Below are positions 33,390-42,080 of a DNA stretch of 45,837 nucleotides, in pieces. Position numbers and translations under genes: made by a program. The DNA comes from Algibacter sp. (GTDB taxonomy: Bacteria; Bacteroidota; Bacteroidia; Flavobacteriales; Flavobacteriaceae), in assembly GCF_029245835.1 (NCBI RefSeq), contig NZ_JAQWOO010000083.1, forward strand, positions 1 through 45,837, given 5' to 3'. The notes under the pieces were generated by a model. It worked only from the letters and a program-made list of their open reading frames with translations, ran no database searches and had not been told where the DNA came from. Within the stretch, counting starts at the first letter, position 1; every line of letters starts with the position of its first letter.

Positions 33390-33722
33390 TTAGGCTGCGT
33401 TTGTTCTAGGTAATTTATTTTCATCTTTTCTGAAAACAAAATTATTCAGTTTGAGAGAATTTCTACAAGCGTTGCTTATTCTATATTCTCGAATACAGAA
33501 CCTTAGATAATATATAGAAGGTGATGAAATTAAAGTGATTATTGTAAAAATAAAGTAAGGTGACGCTGCCGTCGTTGGCAGAACCGAACCAAAGAAAAAG
33601 ATAGAAAGAAGCAAACAATTAATAACTGATATTGAGAAAACTGTAATAAGAATTTTTCTTTGCCAGCGTTTCATCTCCAACTGATATTTTTTTATCAGCT
33701 TCCTTTTTTCTTTTGAAATCAT
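33390..33722 (-). CDS. Hypothetical two-helix membrane protein
   Basis: I do not recognise this 110-residue protein. A very basic N terminus (KEKRKLIKKYQLEMKRWQRK) precedes two membrane helices (about 22-46 and 55-73). A short basic tail with several arginines follows. The stop codon is part of GCCTAAC at the start of palindrome A. It is divergent from the hypothetical gene at 33910-34284. The pair interrupts an otherwise housekeeping stretch and may have been acquired. Confidence 0.55.
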   Translation of the reverse strand: MISKEKRKLIKKYQLEMKRWQRKILITVFSISVINCLLLSIFFFGSVLPTTAASPYFIFTIITLISSPSIYYLRFCIREYRISNACRNSLKLNNFVFRKDENKLPRTNAA

Positions 33723-33806
33723 ACATTACGTGTTTTCTGCGAATCAAAATTAACACATAATCATCTAGCTATTAGGTATTTACTTGTTTTGTTGTTAACA
33801 ATATTT

Positions 33807-33893
33807 TGGAATATATAGCATAAATTATTAATATCTTAATAAGATATCCTATTTTTATTGTATTTATGATGGAATATATCGTTATATTCTATT
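33807..33893 (+). promoter_or_regulatory. Repeat-rich control region upstream of the 124-residue gene
   Basis: TGGAATATAT occurs twice (33807-33816 and 33870-33879). Between them lies the palindrome ATATCTTA-A-TAAGATAT (33831-33847). A further small hairpin GAATATA..TATATTC overlaps the second copy. The symmetry suggests regulator binding sites, but the AT-richness lowers certainty. Confidence 0.4.
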
Positions 33894-33909
33894 TAATTGT
33901 AAATATGTT

Positions 33910-34284
33910 ATGAAAAGAGAAATAAGAATATATATATTAAAAGGGGTGAAAATTGATTTAGAAAATCAGTCAAAATCTGAGTATAATAGCTTAATCAAGG
34001 TCCACGCTTTTTATACAAATTTAAAGGAACTGTATGATAGCTTTGATTCTGATACGATTCAATCTTATTCGACAGTTGCTTCCCACATTCAAAAAGATGG
34101 TTTTTATCGAATCAGAGATGGTAAATATCGTTATGGTGAATCATTTGAAAGCTTTAATGAAATTACCATTACAAGGGCGTTAGCAAATAGAATATATCAT
34201 AAAAGAACTTCAATTTCGCTTTCCGATTTAATACTAAAAGAGGCAAGCAGAATTAGTGAAGATGGTTTTACCGTTTTTAAGTGA
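33910..34284 (+). CDS. Hypothetical protein, 124 residues
   Basis: I see no known family in this soluble, mixed-charge protein. Patterns include an N-terminal strand KREIRIYILKGVKIDL, a tyrosine-rich middle (YSTVASHIQKDGFYRIRDGKYRYGESFESF) and a helical end (LSDLILKEASRISEDGF). The last part could form a small helical DNA- or protein-binding domain, but this is only a guess. It has a repeat-rich upstream region and ends nine bases before palindrome B. Confidence 0.55.
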   Translation: MKREIRIYILKGVKIDLENQSKSEYNSLIKVHAFYTNLKELYDSFDSDTIQSYSTVASHIQKDGFYRIRDGKYRYGESFESFNEITITRALANRIYHKRTSISLSDLILKEASRISEDGFTVFK

Positions 34285-34292
34285 TTCAATGC

Positions 34293-34351
34293 TGCCTAAT
34301 GTTTAGCAGATATGAAATCGTTTTAATGTTTTATATCTGACGGTAAACGAA
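34293..34351 (+). repeat. Imperfect palindrome (attC-like), copy B
   Basis: It starts GCTGCCTAAT after the hypothetical gene and ends ACGGTAAACGAA. The arms GTTTAGCAGATAT and ATATCTGACGGTAAAC pair with a bulge. The terminal 12-mer is identical and inverted to the end of copy A at 33254-33265. Confidence 0.5.
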
Positions 34352-34388
34352 GATAGCTGAAAATTTTTACAAAGTCAAGTTCTAAAAA

Positions 34389-34419
34389 CAAAAAAGACCA
34401 CCTGAAAAAGTGGTCTTTT
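34389..34419 (-). terminator. Terminator of metK
   Basis: AAAAGACCAC (34392-34401) and GTGGTCTTTT (34410-34419) form a perfect stem. A T run follows on the minus strand. Confidence 0.88.
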
Positions 34420-34442
34420 GAAATCTATATTAGCTTCAAATT

Positions 34443-35696
34443 TTATAATCCAAAAGCAGCTTTCACTTGGTCAATATAATCTAATCTCTCCCAAGTAAAT
34501 AATTCGACATCAAGCGTTACGTTTTCACCATTAGGCTGATAAAAAGTTTTAGTAACCGTTTCATTTTTACGTCCCATGTGTCCGTAAGCTGCCGTTTCGC
34601 TATACATTGGCGAACGTAATTTTAAACGTTCTTCGATTGCAAAAGGACGCATATCAAAAATTTCAGTTACTTTTTTTGCAATTTCGCCATCAGTCATATT
34701 AAAACCGCATGTGCCATAGGTATCAACAAAAATCCCCATAGGTTCAACTACACCAATAGCATAACTAACTTGCACTAAAATTTCATCTGCAACACCTGCA
34801 GCTACTAAATTTTTAGCGATATGTCTAGTCGCATAAGCAGCACTTCTGTCTACTTTACTTGGGTCTTTTCCAGAAAATGCTCCACCACCGTGAGCACCTT
34901 TTCCGCCGTAAGTATCAACAATAATTTTACGTCCTGTTAAGCCCGTATCGCCATGAGGTCCACCTATTACAAATTTCCCAGTTGGGTTGATATGATAAGT
35001 GATGTCATCATTAAACAATTTCTGAATGTTTTCAGGAAGATTAACAACTACTCTTGGTATTAAAATAGCAACAATATCTTTTCTGATTTTTGCAAGCATA
35101 ACTTCGTCTTCATCAAAATCATCGTGTTGGGTTGATACTACAATAGCATCAATACGCTGCGGAACATTGTCATCACTATACTCTATAGTAACCTGACTTT
35201 TAGAGTCTGGTCTTAAATAAGAAATTGCTTTATTTTCCCGTCGTAATTCTGCAAGCTCTTTTAAAATTCTGTGCGACAAATCTAATGCTAACGGCATAAA
35301 GTTTTCGGTTTCGTTTGTCGCGTAACCAAACATCATGCCTTGGTCTCCGGCACCTTGTTGTTCTTTACTACCACGATCTACGCCTTGATTAATCTCCTCA
35401 GATTGTTCGTGAATTGCAGAAAGCACACCACAAGAATTACCGTCAAACATATATTCGCCTTTGGTATATCCAATCTTATTTATAGTGTCTCTAGCTATTT
35501 TTTGAACATCTAAATAGGTTGTGGATTTTACTTCTCCAGCAAGTATAACTTGTCCTGTTGTTACTAAAGTTTCGCAGGCTACTTTTGATTCTTTATCAAA
35601 CGCTAAAAAATTATCAATTAAAGCATCACTAATTTGATCTGCTACCTTGTCTGGGTGTCCTTCAGAAACACTTTCTGAAGTGAATAAATAAGCCAT
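34443..35696 (-). CDS. metK: S-adenosylmethionine synthetase
   Basis: The 417-residue enzyme makes SAM from methionine and ATP. It shows [22 protein letters not shown] (ATP-binding His) at the start, the [11 protein letters not shown] motif, and the phosphate-binding [26 protein letters not shown]. The length is slightly above that of E. coli MetK (384). It is a single gene with a strong terminator. Its leader on the minus strand carries what appears to be an SAM-II riboswitch, so SAM would repress its own synthesis. Confidence 0.96.
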   Translation of the reverse strand: MAYLFTSESVSEGHPDKVADQISDALIDNFLAFDKESKVACETLVTTGQVILAGEVKSTTYLDVQKIARDTINKIGYTKGEYMFDGNSCGVLSAIHEQSEEINQGVDRGSKEQQGAGDQGMMFGYATNETENFMPLALDLSHRILKELAELRRENKAISYLRPDSKSQVTIEYSDDNVPQRIDAIVVSTQHDDFDEDEVMLAKIRKDIVAILIPRVVVNLPENIQKLFNDDITYHINPTGKFVIGGPHGDTGLTGRKIIVDTYGGKGAHGGGAFSGKDPSKVDRSAAYATRHIAKNLVAAGVADEILVQVSYAIGVVEPMGIFVDTYGTCGFNMTDGEIAKKVTEIFDMRPFAIEERLKLRSPMYSETAAYGHMGRKNETVTKTFYQPNGENVTLDVELFTWERLDYIDQVKAAFGL

Positions 35697-35744
35697 ATTT
35701 TTTATTTTATCGTAAGATTTGACGATAACGTCGAAGGAAGTTTA

Positions 35745-35858
35745 CACTGCCTTTAGCATTTTTGCTTGTGCTGAACTTGTTTCAGTATCTTTTAAAGATA
35801 ATATTGAAGAAATAAGTTTAATACAAAGAGGTTGCAATCAGTCAAATCTTTCCTCTAT
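35745..35858 (-). promoter_or_regulatory. SAM-II riboswitch candidate in the metK leader, with enlarged loop
   Basis: On the minus strand a P1 stem AGAGG (35852-35856) and CCTCT (35827-35831) encloses GATTTGACTGATTGCAA, closely like the conserved loop of SAM-II. The conserved 3' part AAATGCTAAAGGCAGT lies at 35745-35762, and its CAGT can pair with ACTG of the loop to form the pseudoknot. The 62 bases between hold two hairpins (TATCTTT/AAAGATA and CTGAA/TTCAG) that ordinary SAM-II lacks. It lies 49 bases before the metK ATG and about 7 after the predicted transcript start. Confidence 0.75.
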
Positions 35859-35871
35859 TATTTTGTGAGCA

Positions 35872-35879
35872 CAAAAGTA
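35872..35879 (-). promoter_or_regulatory. -7 promoter box of metK
   Basis: Read on the minus strand this is TACTTTTG, an exact TAnnTTTG. The predicted transcript begins near 35865, just upstream of the riboswitch. Confidence 0.6.
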
Positions 35880-35928
35880 AAAAAATAAAAGAATATCTAG
35901 GTTGATTTTTTGTTTTTTCAGTAAATAA

Positions 35929-35959
35929 TTGGCTGTTAAAATTTATTTATTAATATTTG
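35929..35959 (+). promoter_or_regulatory. Candidate promoter of the ilv leader
   Basis: TTG at 35929-35931, 20 bases, then AATATTTG (35952-35959), one base off TAnnTTTG. It would give a transcript beginning only a few bases before the leader-peptide ATG, i.e. a nearly leaderless mRNA. Confidence 0.4.
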
Positions 35960-35969
35960 TACCACTAAG

Positions 35970-36032
35970 ATGAAAAAACAATTTTTAAATAGCATTTGTG
36001 TCATTGTAATTGTGAATATTTTACAACGTTAA
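35970..36032 (+). CDS. ilv operon leader peptide (attenuator)
   Basis: This 20-codon ORF encodes a short peptide whose second half is ICVIVIVNIL, with four Ile, three Val and one Leu among ten residues. It lies 307 bases before ilvD, and a terminator hairpin starts 30 bases after its stop codon. This is the classical arrangement for attenuation by charged tRNA-Ile and tRNA-Val. A stalled ribosome would leave GGGATGG (36033-36039) free to pair with CCTTCC of the terminator. Confidence 0.75.
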   Translation: MKKQFLNSICVIVIVNILQR

Positions 36033-36062
36033 GGGATGGTATTTTAGAAAAATAACTTTTAG

Positions 36063-36092
36063 AAGCCTTCCTGATTTTGGAAGGCTTTTTTT
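36063..36092 (+). terminator. Attenuator terminator of the ilv operon
   Basis: AAGCCTTCC (36063-36071), loop TGATTTT, GGAAGGCTT (36079-36087), then TTTTT. It lies between the leader peptide and ilvD, with no other gene to terminate. Confidence 0.85.
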
Positions 36093-36339
36093 ATGTATTT
36101 TTTTTCGTTTTTGAACATCATAAAATAAATGATTTAAAAACTTGAATATCAGTATATTGCATGATTTTTATGGGCTATGAATTTAACCTAAAAAAGTAAA
36201 GGTTATTCTATTTAGAAACTCTAATAAATTAATTTCGACAACTTGTTTAATGTAAATTGAATAATTTTTATTAAAAATCTTAAATAAGCAATAGAATAAT
36301 CAAAAAAAAAGGAAAAAAGCGAATTTTTTTGTAACAAAT
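36093..36339 (+). other. AT-rich leader between attenuator and ilvD
   Basis: These 247 bases separate the attenuator from ilvD. I see no further gene or strong hairpin. A second, internal promoter for ilvD cannot be excluded. Confidence 0.4.
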
Positions 36340-38025
36340 ATGAAAAAACTTAATAAACATAGTAGAAGGTTAACGCAAGACGAATCTCAACCAGCTTCTC
36401 AAGCCATGTTATATGCAGTTGGTTTAACTGATGAAGATATGCAAAAGGCCCAAGTAGGTATTGCTAGTACAGGGTACGACGGGAATCCATGTAATATGCA
36501 CCTAAATAGTTTGAAAGATGAAGTGAAAATTGAATGTAATATAGCTGGATTAGTTGGCTTAGGCTTCAACACTATAGGTGTAAGTGATGGTATTTCGATG
36601 GGAACATCGGGTATGAATTATTCGTTGGTTTCTCGCGATATTATTGCAGATTCTATCGAAACTGTAATGAACGCTCAAAGTTATGATGCATTAATTGCTA
36701 TTGTGGGTTGCGACAAAAACATGCCTGGATCTATAATTTCTATGTTGCGTTTAAATCGTCCATCAATAATGATGTATGGTGGTACCATTGCGTCAGGAAA
36801 ATACAAAGGAAGAAAATTAAATATTGTTTCTGCTTTTGAGGCCTTAGGTCAAAAAGTGGCTGGTGAAATTGATGAAGAAGAATATAGAGATATTATAAAA
36901 AGCGCTATCCCAGGAGCAGGAGCTTGTGGAGGTATGTATACCGCAAATACTATGGCTTCAGCTATAGAATGTATGGGTTTTGCATTGCCTTATAATTCTT
37001 CAATCCCTGCTGAAAATCCTAATAAATTATCAGAAAGTGAAAGGACAGCTAGGGCCATAAAAAATCTTTTGGAATTAGATTTAAAACCATTAGATATTAT
37101 TTCTAAAAAATCTATTGAAAATGCGATTGCATTGGTTAATGCCTTAGGAGGTTCTACAAATGCGGTTTTACACTTTTTAGCTATAGCACATGCTGCAGAT
37201 ATTGATTTTACATTAGAAGATTTTCAACGTGTTAGTGATAGAACGCCGTTAATAGCCGATTTGAAACCTAGCGGAAAATATTTAATGGAAGATGTTCATG
37301 GTGTTGGAGGTACTCCTGCAGTGATGAAATATCTATTAGATAACGGCTATTTGCATGGTGATTGTCTAACCGTTACAGGAAAAACATTAGCCGAAAATTT
37401 AGCAGATGTTGATGCGCTTACGTTTGAAGATGATAGTCAAGATGTTATTTTTCCAAAAGACAAAGCATTAAAATCTTCAGGAAACTTACAAATTCTTTAC
37501 GGTAACTTAGCCTCTGAAGGTGCTGTAGCAAAAATATCAGGAAATGAAGGGCTTTTGTTTGAAGGAAAAGCTGTCGTTTATGATGGAGAACAAGCTGCAA
37601 ACACGGGAATTTCAAATGGCGAAGTAGAAAAAGGAGACGTTGTTGTTATTCGTTATGTAGGTCCTAAAGGCGGGCCAGGGATGCCGGAAATGTTAAAACC
37701 AACCTCATTAATAATGGGTGCTGGTTTAGGAAAATCTGTAGCGTTAATTACAGATGGTCGTTTTTCTGGAGGAACACATGGGTTTGTCGTCGGGCACATC
37801 ACCCCAGAAGCTCAAGAAGGAGGAGCTATAGGTCTATTGAAAACGGGTGATAAAATTAAAATTAGTGCCGAAGATAATTCCATAAACGTATTGCTTTCTG
37901 ATGAAGAACTAGCAGAAAGAAAATCACAGTGGATTCAACCGGAATTAAAACACAAAAAAGGAATTTTATATAAATATGCAAAATCAGTAGCATCAGCTTC
38001 TAAAGGCTGCGTAACTGACGCATAA
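36340..38025 (+). CDS. ilvD: Dihydroxyacid dehydratase
   Basis: The 561-residue iron-sulphur enzyme converts dihydroxyisovalerate and dihydroxymethylvalerate to the 2-keto acids of valine and isoleucine. Cluster ligands and signatures are visible: GNPCNMHLN (first Cys), [10 protein letters not shown] (second Cys), [15 protein letters not shown] (third Cys), and GGPGMPEML with [21 protein letters not shown] near the C terminus. It is the first structural gene behind the attenuator, although the pathway order would place it third. Confidence 0.95.
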   Translation: MKKLNKHSRRLTQDESQPASQAMLYAVGLTDEDMQKAQVGIASTGYDGNPCNMHLNSLKDEVKIECNIAGLVGLGFNTIGVSDGISMGTSGMNYSLVSRDIIADSIETVMNAQSYDALIAIVGCDKNMPGSIISMLRLNRPSIMMYGGTIASGKYKGRKLNIVSAFEALGQKVAGEIDEEEYRDIIKSAIPGAGACGGMYTANTMASAIECMGFALPYNSSIPAENPNKLSESERTARAIKNLLELDLKPLDIISKKSIENAIALVNALGGSTNAVLHFLAIAHAADIDFTLEDFQRVSDRTPLIADLKPSGKYLMEDVHGVGGTPAVMKYLLDNGYLHGDCLTVTGKTLAENLADVDALTFEDDSQDVIFPKDKALKSSGNLQILYGNLASEGAVAKISGNEGLLFEGKAVVYDGEQAANTGISNGEVEKGDVVVIRYVGPKGGPGMPEMLKPTSLIMGAGLGKSVALITDGRFSGGTHGFVVGHITPEAQEGGAIGLLKTGDKIKISAEDNSINVLLSDEELAERKSQWIQPELKHKKGILYKYAKSVASASKGCVTDA

Positions 38026-38034
38026 TAAATTGTT

Positions 38035-38056
38035 ATTTCTGCGCAGGCAGGAATCT
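38035..38056. repeat. REP-like fragment between ilvD and ilvB
   Basis: TTTCTGCGCAGGCAGGAATCTC is a partial palindrome of the same family as 11295, 24604 and 28178. It fills much of the 51-base gap between the two genes. Confidence 0.45.
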
Positions 38057-38076
38057 CATCATTAAACGTTGAGAAT

Positions 38077-39810
38077 ATGAAAACACAAACAATTAACAAT
38101 AAAAAAGAAGTGGCAGAAAAAACGCAACGTATAACAGGTAGCGAAGCTATTGTAAGAAGCTTGATGGCGGAAGGCGTTGATATTCTTTATGGATATCCTG
38201 GAGGTGCTATTATGCCGGTTTATGATGAATTATACAAATTTCAAGATCGAATTCATCATGTATTAACTCGTCATGAACAAGGTGCGGCACATGCGGCCCA
38301 AGGGTATGCACGTATATCTGGTAAAGTAGGAGTTGCTATGGCGACATCTGGTCCAGGAGCAACTAACTTAATTACGGGAATCGCAGATGCTCAAATAGAT
38401 TCTACACCAATCGTATGTATTACAGGGCAGGTGTTTTCTCATTTATTAGGGAGCGATGCATTCCAAGAAACCGATATTGTTGGTATTTCTACACCAGTTA
38501 CTAAATGGAATTGTCAGGTAACAAAAGCTGAAGATATTCCAGAGGCTATTGCTAAAGCATTCTATATTGCGAAAAGTGGACGACCAGGACCTGTATTGGT
38601 TGATATTACTAAAGATGCTCAAGTTTCTGAGTTAGACTTTAAATATGAAAAATGTACGGGTATAAGAAGTTATAAGCCTATACCTAAAACAAGTCAAGAG
38701 TCTGTTAACGCTGCCGCAGAATTGATTAATAATGCTAAAAAACCCATGATTGTTTGGGGGCAAGGTGTTGTTTTAGGGAAAGCTGAAGCAGAACTTAAAG
38801 CTGTGATAGAAAAAGCTGGAATTCCTGCGGCATGGACTATTTTAGGTGCTTCGGCATTACCAACATCGCATCCTTTAAATATAGGTATGGTTGGGATGCA
38901 TGGTAATTATGCGCCTAATAAATTAACGAACGAATGTGATGTGTTAATTGCTATAGGGATGCGTTTTGATGACCGTGTTACGGGGAGTTTAGATACCTAT
39001 GCAAAACAAGCTAAAATTATTCATTTCGATATTGACCCTGCAGAGATTAATAAAAATGTTCAGGCCGATGTTGCTGTTTTAGGTAATTCTAAAGAAAGCT
39101 TAGCGATGCTATTAGATGCGTTGAATAAAAACGCACATGAAGCCTGGTTACAAGAGTTTAAAGATTTATATGCTATTGAATTTGAAAAAGTAATTAAAGG
39201 CGATCTCCATCCTACGAAAGAAGGGTTGACTATGGGTGAGGTGTTAAAGCAAATAAATGTTGAAAGTAAAGGTAACGCAGCAATTGTTTCGGACGTAGGG
39301 CAGCATCAAATGATTGCTTGTAGATATGCTGATTTCAACGTTTCAAAAAGTAATATTACTTCTGGAGGATTAGGCACTATGGGGTTTGCACTTCCAGCAG
39401 CTATAGGCGCTAAAATGGCAGCGCCAGATCGCGAAGTAGTAGCGATTATAGGAGATGGAGGTTTCCAAATGAATATTCAAGAGTTAGGTACTATTTTTCA
39501 GCAAAAAACAGCTGTTAAAATTGTGGTATTAAACAATGAGTTTTTAGGAATGGTGCGTCAGTGGCAACAATTATTTTTTGATAAGCGTTACGCGTCTACC
39601 GAAATGACAAATCCAAATTTTATAGCTATTGCCGAAGGGTATTATATAAAAGCGAAAAAAGTAACCAAACGTGAAGAATTAGCCGAAGCTGTAAAAGAAA
39701 TGATGGAATCAAAAGAATCCTATTTCTTAGAGGTTTGTGTTGAAAAAGAAGATAACGTATTTCCAATGATTCCATCGGGAGCATCAGTTTCAGACGTACG
39801 TTTAAGTTAA
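38077..39810 (+). CDS. ilvB: Acetolactate synthase, large (catalytic) subunit
   Basis: The 577-residue thiamine-diphosphate enzyme joins pyruvate with pyruvate or 2-ketobutyrate. Visible are YGYPGGAIMPVYDEL, the catalytic Glu in LTRHEQGAAHAAQGYAR, the middle domain GMHGNYAPNKLTNECDVLIAIGMRFDDRVTG (FAD region), and the ThDP motif GDGGFQMNIQELGTI near the C terminus. The length is standard. The regulatory subunit ilvN follows. Confidence 0.95.
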   Translation: MKTQTINNKKEVAEKTQRITGSEAIVRSLMAEGVDILYGYPGGAIMPVYDELYKFQDRIHHVLTRHEQGAAHAAQGYARISGKVGVAMATSGPGATNLITGIADAQIDSTPIVCITGQVFSHLLGSDAFQETDIVGISTPVTKWNCQVTKAEDIPEAIAKAFYIAKSGRPGPVLVDITKDAQVSELDFKYEKCTGIRSYKPIPKTSQESVNAAAELINNAKKPMIVWGQGVVLGKAEAELKAVIEKAGIPAAWTILGASALPTSHPLNIGMVGMHGNYAPNKLTNECDVLIAIGMRFDDRVTGSLDTYAKQAKIIHFDIDPAEINKNVQADVAVLGNSKESLAMLLDALNKNAHEAWLQEFKDLYAIEFEKVIKGDLHPTKEGLTMGEVLKQINVESKGNAAIVSDVGQHQMIACRYADFNVSKSNITSGGLGTMGFALPAAIGAKMAAPDREVVAIIGDGGFQMNIQELGTIFQQKTAVKIVVLNNEFLGMVRQWQQLFFDKRYASTEMTNPNFIAIAEGYYIKAKKVTKREELAEAVKEMMESKESYFLEVCVEKEDNVFPMIPSGASVSDVRLS

Positions 39811-39892
39811 TAAAGTAGAATTAAGAATTGAGAACAATGGATTAAGATAAGTAAGATAAAAGCAGTATTTTTTCAGCGAAAGCGACAACACT

Positions 39893-39920
39893 CTTTTTTC
39901 TAATATCTTTTTTCTAATAT
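39893..39920 (+). repeat. Tandem 14-bp repeat before ilvN
   Basis: CTTTTTTCTAATAT occurs twice in tandem (39893-39906 and 39907-39920) and ends 10 bases before the ilvN ATG. Copy number could slip and change the ilvB-ilvN spacing. Confidence 0.8.
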
Positions 39921-39930
39921 CTTTTAAAAA

Positions 39931-40458
39931 ATGAAAGAAGACATACAATCATTTACAATATCAATTTATACCGAAAACAATATCGGTCTATTGAATCGTA
40001 TTTCTGCTATTTTTCAGCGAAGACACATCAATATTGAAAGTTTAACAACTTCACAATCTGAAATAGATGGTGTAAATCGCTTTGTAATTGTTGTAGACAT
40101 GACCGAAACGAATGCATCTAAAATTGTTAAACAAATTGAAAAACAAGTTGAAACAATAAGAGCTTATTATCACACTGAAGACGAAACCATATTTACGGAG
40201 TCTTGCATGTTCAAGATTAAATCTGATTTGTTGTTTAATGAGCCTCAAATTCAGAATATAATTAAAGAGAGTAACACAACAATTGTAACAGTAAACAAGG
40301 AGTTTTTTGTACTAGAAAAATCTGGGCGACGAAACGAAATTGAGTCATTAAGACGAGATTTAAACGCGTTTGGTATTATGCAATTTGTTCGCTCAGGGAG
40401 AATTGCAGTAACTAAAGATCAAATGAAAATAACGGAATTGCTAACGGCATCCAAATAA
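39931..40458 (+). CDS. ilvN: Acetolactate synthase, small (regulatory) subunit
   Basis: The 175-residue subunit has an N-terminal ACT domain (FTISIYTENNIGLLNRISAIFQRRHINIESL and NRFVIVVDMTETNASKIVKQIEK, residues about 7-77) that binds valine for feedback inhibition. A second, C-terminal domain follows (ETIFTESCMFKIKSDLL to the end). It lies 120 bases after ilvB, a longer gap than elsewhere in the operon, containing a tandem 14-mer and the remnant AGCGAAAGCG. Confidence 0.92.
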   Translation: MKEDIQSFTISIYTENNIGLLNRISAIFQRRHINIESLTTSQSEIDGVNRFVIVVDMTETNASKIVKQIEKQVETIRAYYHTEDETIFTESCMFKIKSDLLFNEPQIQNIIKESNTTIVTVNKEFFVLEKSGRRNEIESLRRDLNAFGIMQFVRSGRIAVTKDQMKITELLTASK

Positions 40459-40482
40459 CCAATAATTACAATTAAATATAAA

Positions 40483-41958
40483 ATGGGAAATTATTTTAAC
40501 ACATTATCGCTAAGAGATAAATTAAATCAATTATCGAAGTGTAGATTTATGGACGCTTCAGAATTTACAGATGGAGTAAACGCTTTAAAAGGAAAAAAAA
40601 TAGTAATCGTTGGGTGTGGTGCTCAAGGTTTAAACCAAGGGTTAAATATGAGAGATTCTGGTTTAGATATTTCTTATGCATTACGTGATGCTGCTATTGC
40701 TGAAAAGCGTCAATCTTTTTTAAATGCTTCAGAAAATGGATTTACAGTTGGAAATTACCAAGAGTTAATCCCTACAGCAGATTTAGTATTGAACTTAACA
40801 CCAGATAAGCAACATACAAATGCAGTAAATGCAGTTATGCCCTTAATGAAAAAAGGAGCAACATTATCTTATTCTCACGGTTTTAATATTGTTGAAGAAG
40901 GTATGCAAATTCGTGAAGATCTTACTGTAATTATGGTGGCGCCAAAGTCTCCAGGTTCCGAAGTTCGTGAAGAATATAAGCGTGGTTTTGGTGTACCAAC
41001 ATTAATTGCTGTACACGAAGAAAACGATCCTGAAGGAAAAGGTTGGGCACAAGCTAAAGCTTATGCAGTAGGAACTGGAGGAGATAAAGCAGGTGTTTTA
41101 GCATCGTCTTTTATTGCTGAGGTAAAGTCTGATTTAATGGGCGAGCAAACTATTCTTTGTGGGTTGTTACAAACGGGTTCTATCCTTTGTTTTGATAAAA
41201 TGGTTGAAGAAGGTATTGATGCAGGTTATGCTTCAAAATTAATTCAATACGGTTGGGAAACTGTAACTGAAGGTCTTAAATATGGTGGTGTAACTAACAT
41301 GATGGATCGTCTTTCTAACAAAGCAAAAATTAAAGCTTTTGAATTATCAGAAGAATTAAAAGATATTATGCGTCCGTTATTCCAAAAGCATATGGATGAT
41401 ATTATTGAAGGTCGTTTTTCTGCAGGAATGATGGCAGATTGGGCTAATGATGATCATGATTTATTAACTTGGAGAGCAGCAACTGCTGAAACTAATTTTG
41501 AAAAAACACCTGCTGGTAATGTTGAAATTTCAGAGCAAGAGTATTACGATAATGGCGTATTAATGGTAGCTATGGTAAGAGCTGGGGTTGAGTTAGCTTT
41601 TGAAGCGATGACAGATTCTGGAATTATTGATGCTTCTGCATACTACGAATCATTGCATGAAACACCACTTATTGCAAATACCATTGCAAGAAAGAAATTA
41701 TATGAGATGAATAGTGTAATATCTGATACAGCAGAGTACGGATGTTATTTATTCGATCATGCTTGTAAGCCTTTATTAGCAGATTTCATGAAAAACATCA
41801 AAACAGATGTTATTGGAAAGCCTTTTGCTAAAGATAATGGCGATGGTGTTGATAATGCTAAACTTATTGAAATTAATAAAGTATTAAGAGAGCATCCAGT
41901 TGAAAAAGTAGGTGAATTTTTAAGATCATCTATGACGGCTATGAAGCCAATTGTATAG
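40483..41958 (+). CDS. ilvC: Ketol-acid reductoisomerase, class II
   Basis: The 491-residue enzyme isomerises and reduces acetolactate or acetohydroxybutyrate with NADPH. It has the N-terminal Rossmann motif [21 protein letters not shown], the metal-binding segment [25 protein letters not shown], and a duplicated helical C-terminal domain, which makes it the long class II form also found in E. coli. It lies 24 bases after ilvN in the same operon and is followed by a terminator. Confidence 0.95.
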   Translation: MGNYFNTLSLRDKLNQLSKCRFMDASEFTDGVNALKGKKIVIVGCGAQGLNQGLNMRDSGLDISYALRDAAIAEKRQSFLNASENGFTVGNYQELIPTADLVLNLTPDKQHTNAVNAVMPLMKKGATLSYSHGFNIVEEGMQIREDLTVIMVAPKSPGSEVREEYKRGFGVPTLIAVHEENDPEGKGWAQAKAYAVGTGGDKAGVLASSFIAEVKSDLMGEQTILCGLLQTGSILCFDKMVEEGIDAGYASKLIQYGWETVTEGLKYGGVTNMMDRLSNKAKIKAFELSEELKDIMRPLFQKHMDDIIEGRFSAGMMADWANDDHDLLTWRAATAETNFEKTPAGNVEISEQEYYDNGVLMVAMVRAGVELAFEAMTDSGIIDASAYYESLHETPLIANTIARKKLYEMNSVISDTAEYGCYLFDHACKPLLADFMKNIKTDVIGKPFAKDNGDGVDNAKLIEINKVLREHPVEKVGEFLRSSMTAMKPIV

Positions 41959-41991
41959 TAACGAATACAACTAAACTAAACTATATTTTTT

Positions 41992-42028
41992 AAAACCTGT
42001 TAGATGTTATCATTTTGACAGGTTTTTT
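41992..42028 (+). terminator. Terminator after ilvC
   Basis: AAAACCTGT (41992-42000) pairs with ACAGGTTTT (42018-42026), followed by T. The 17-nt loop is long. It implies that ilvA is at least partly transcribed separately. Confidence 0.75.
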
Positions 42029-42080
42029 ATTGCAGTAAATCGTAACTTGCATTAATGTTTTGTTTTATAAATGATAAAGA

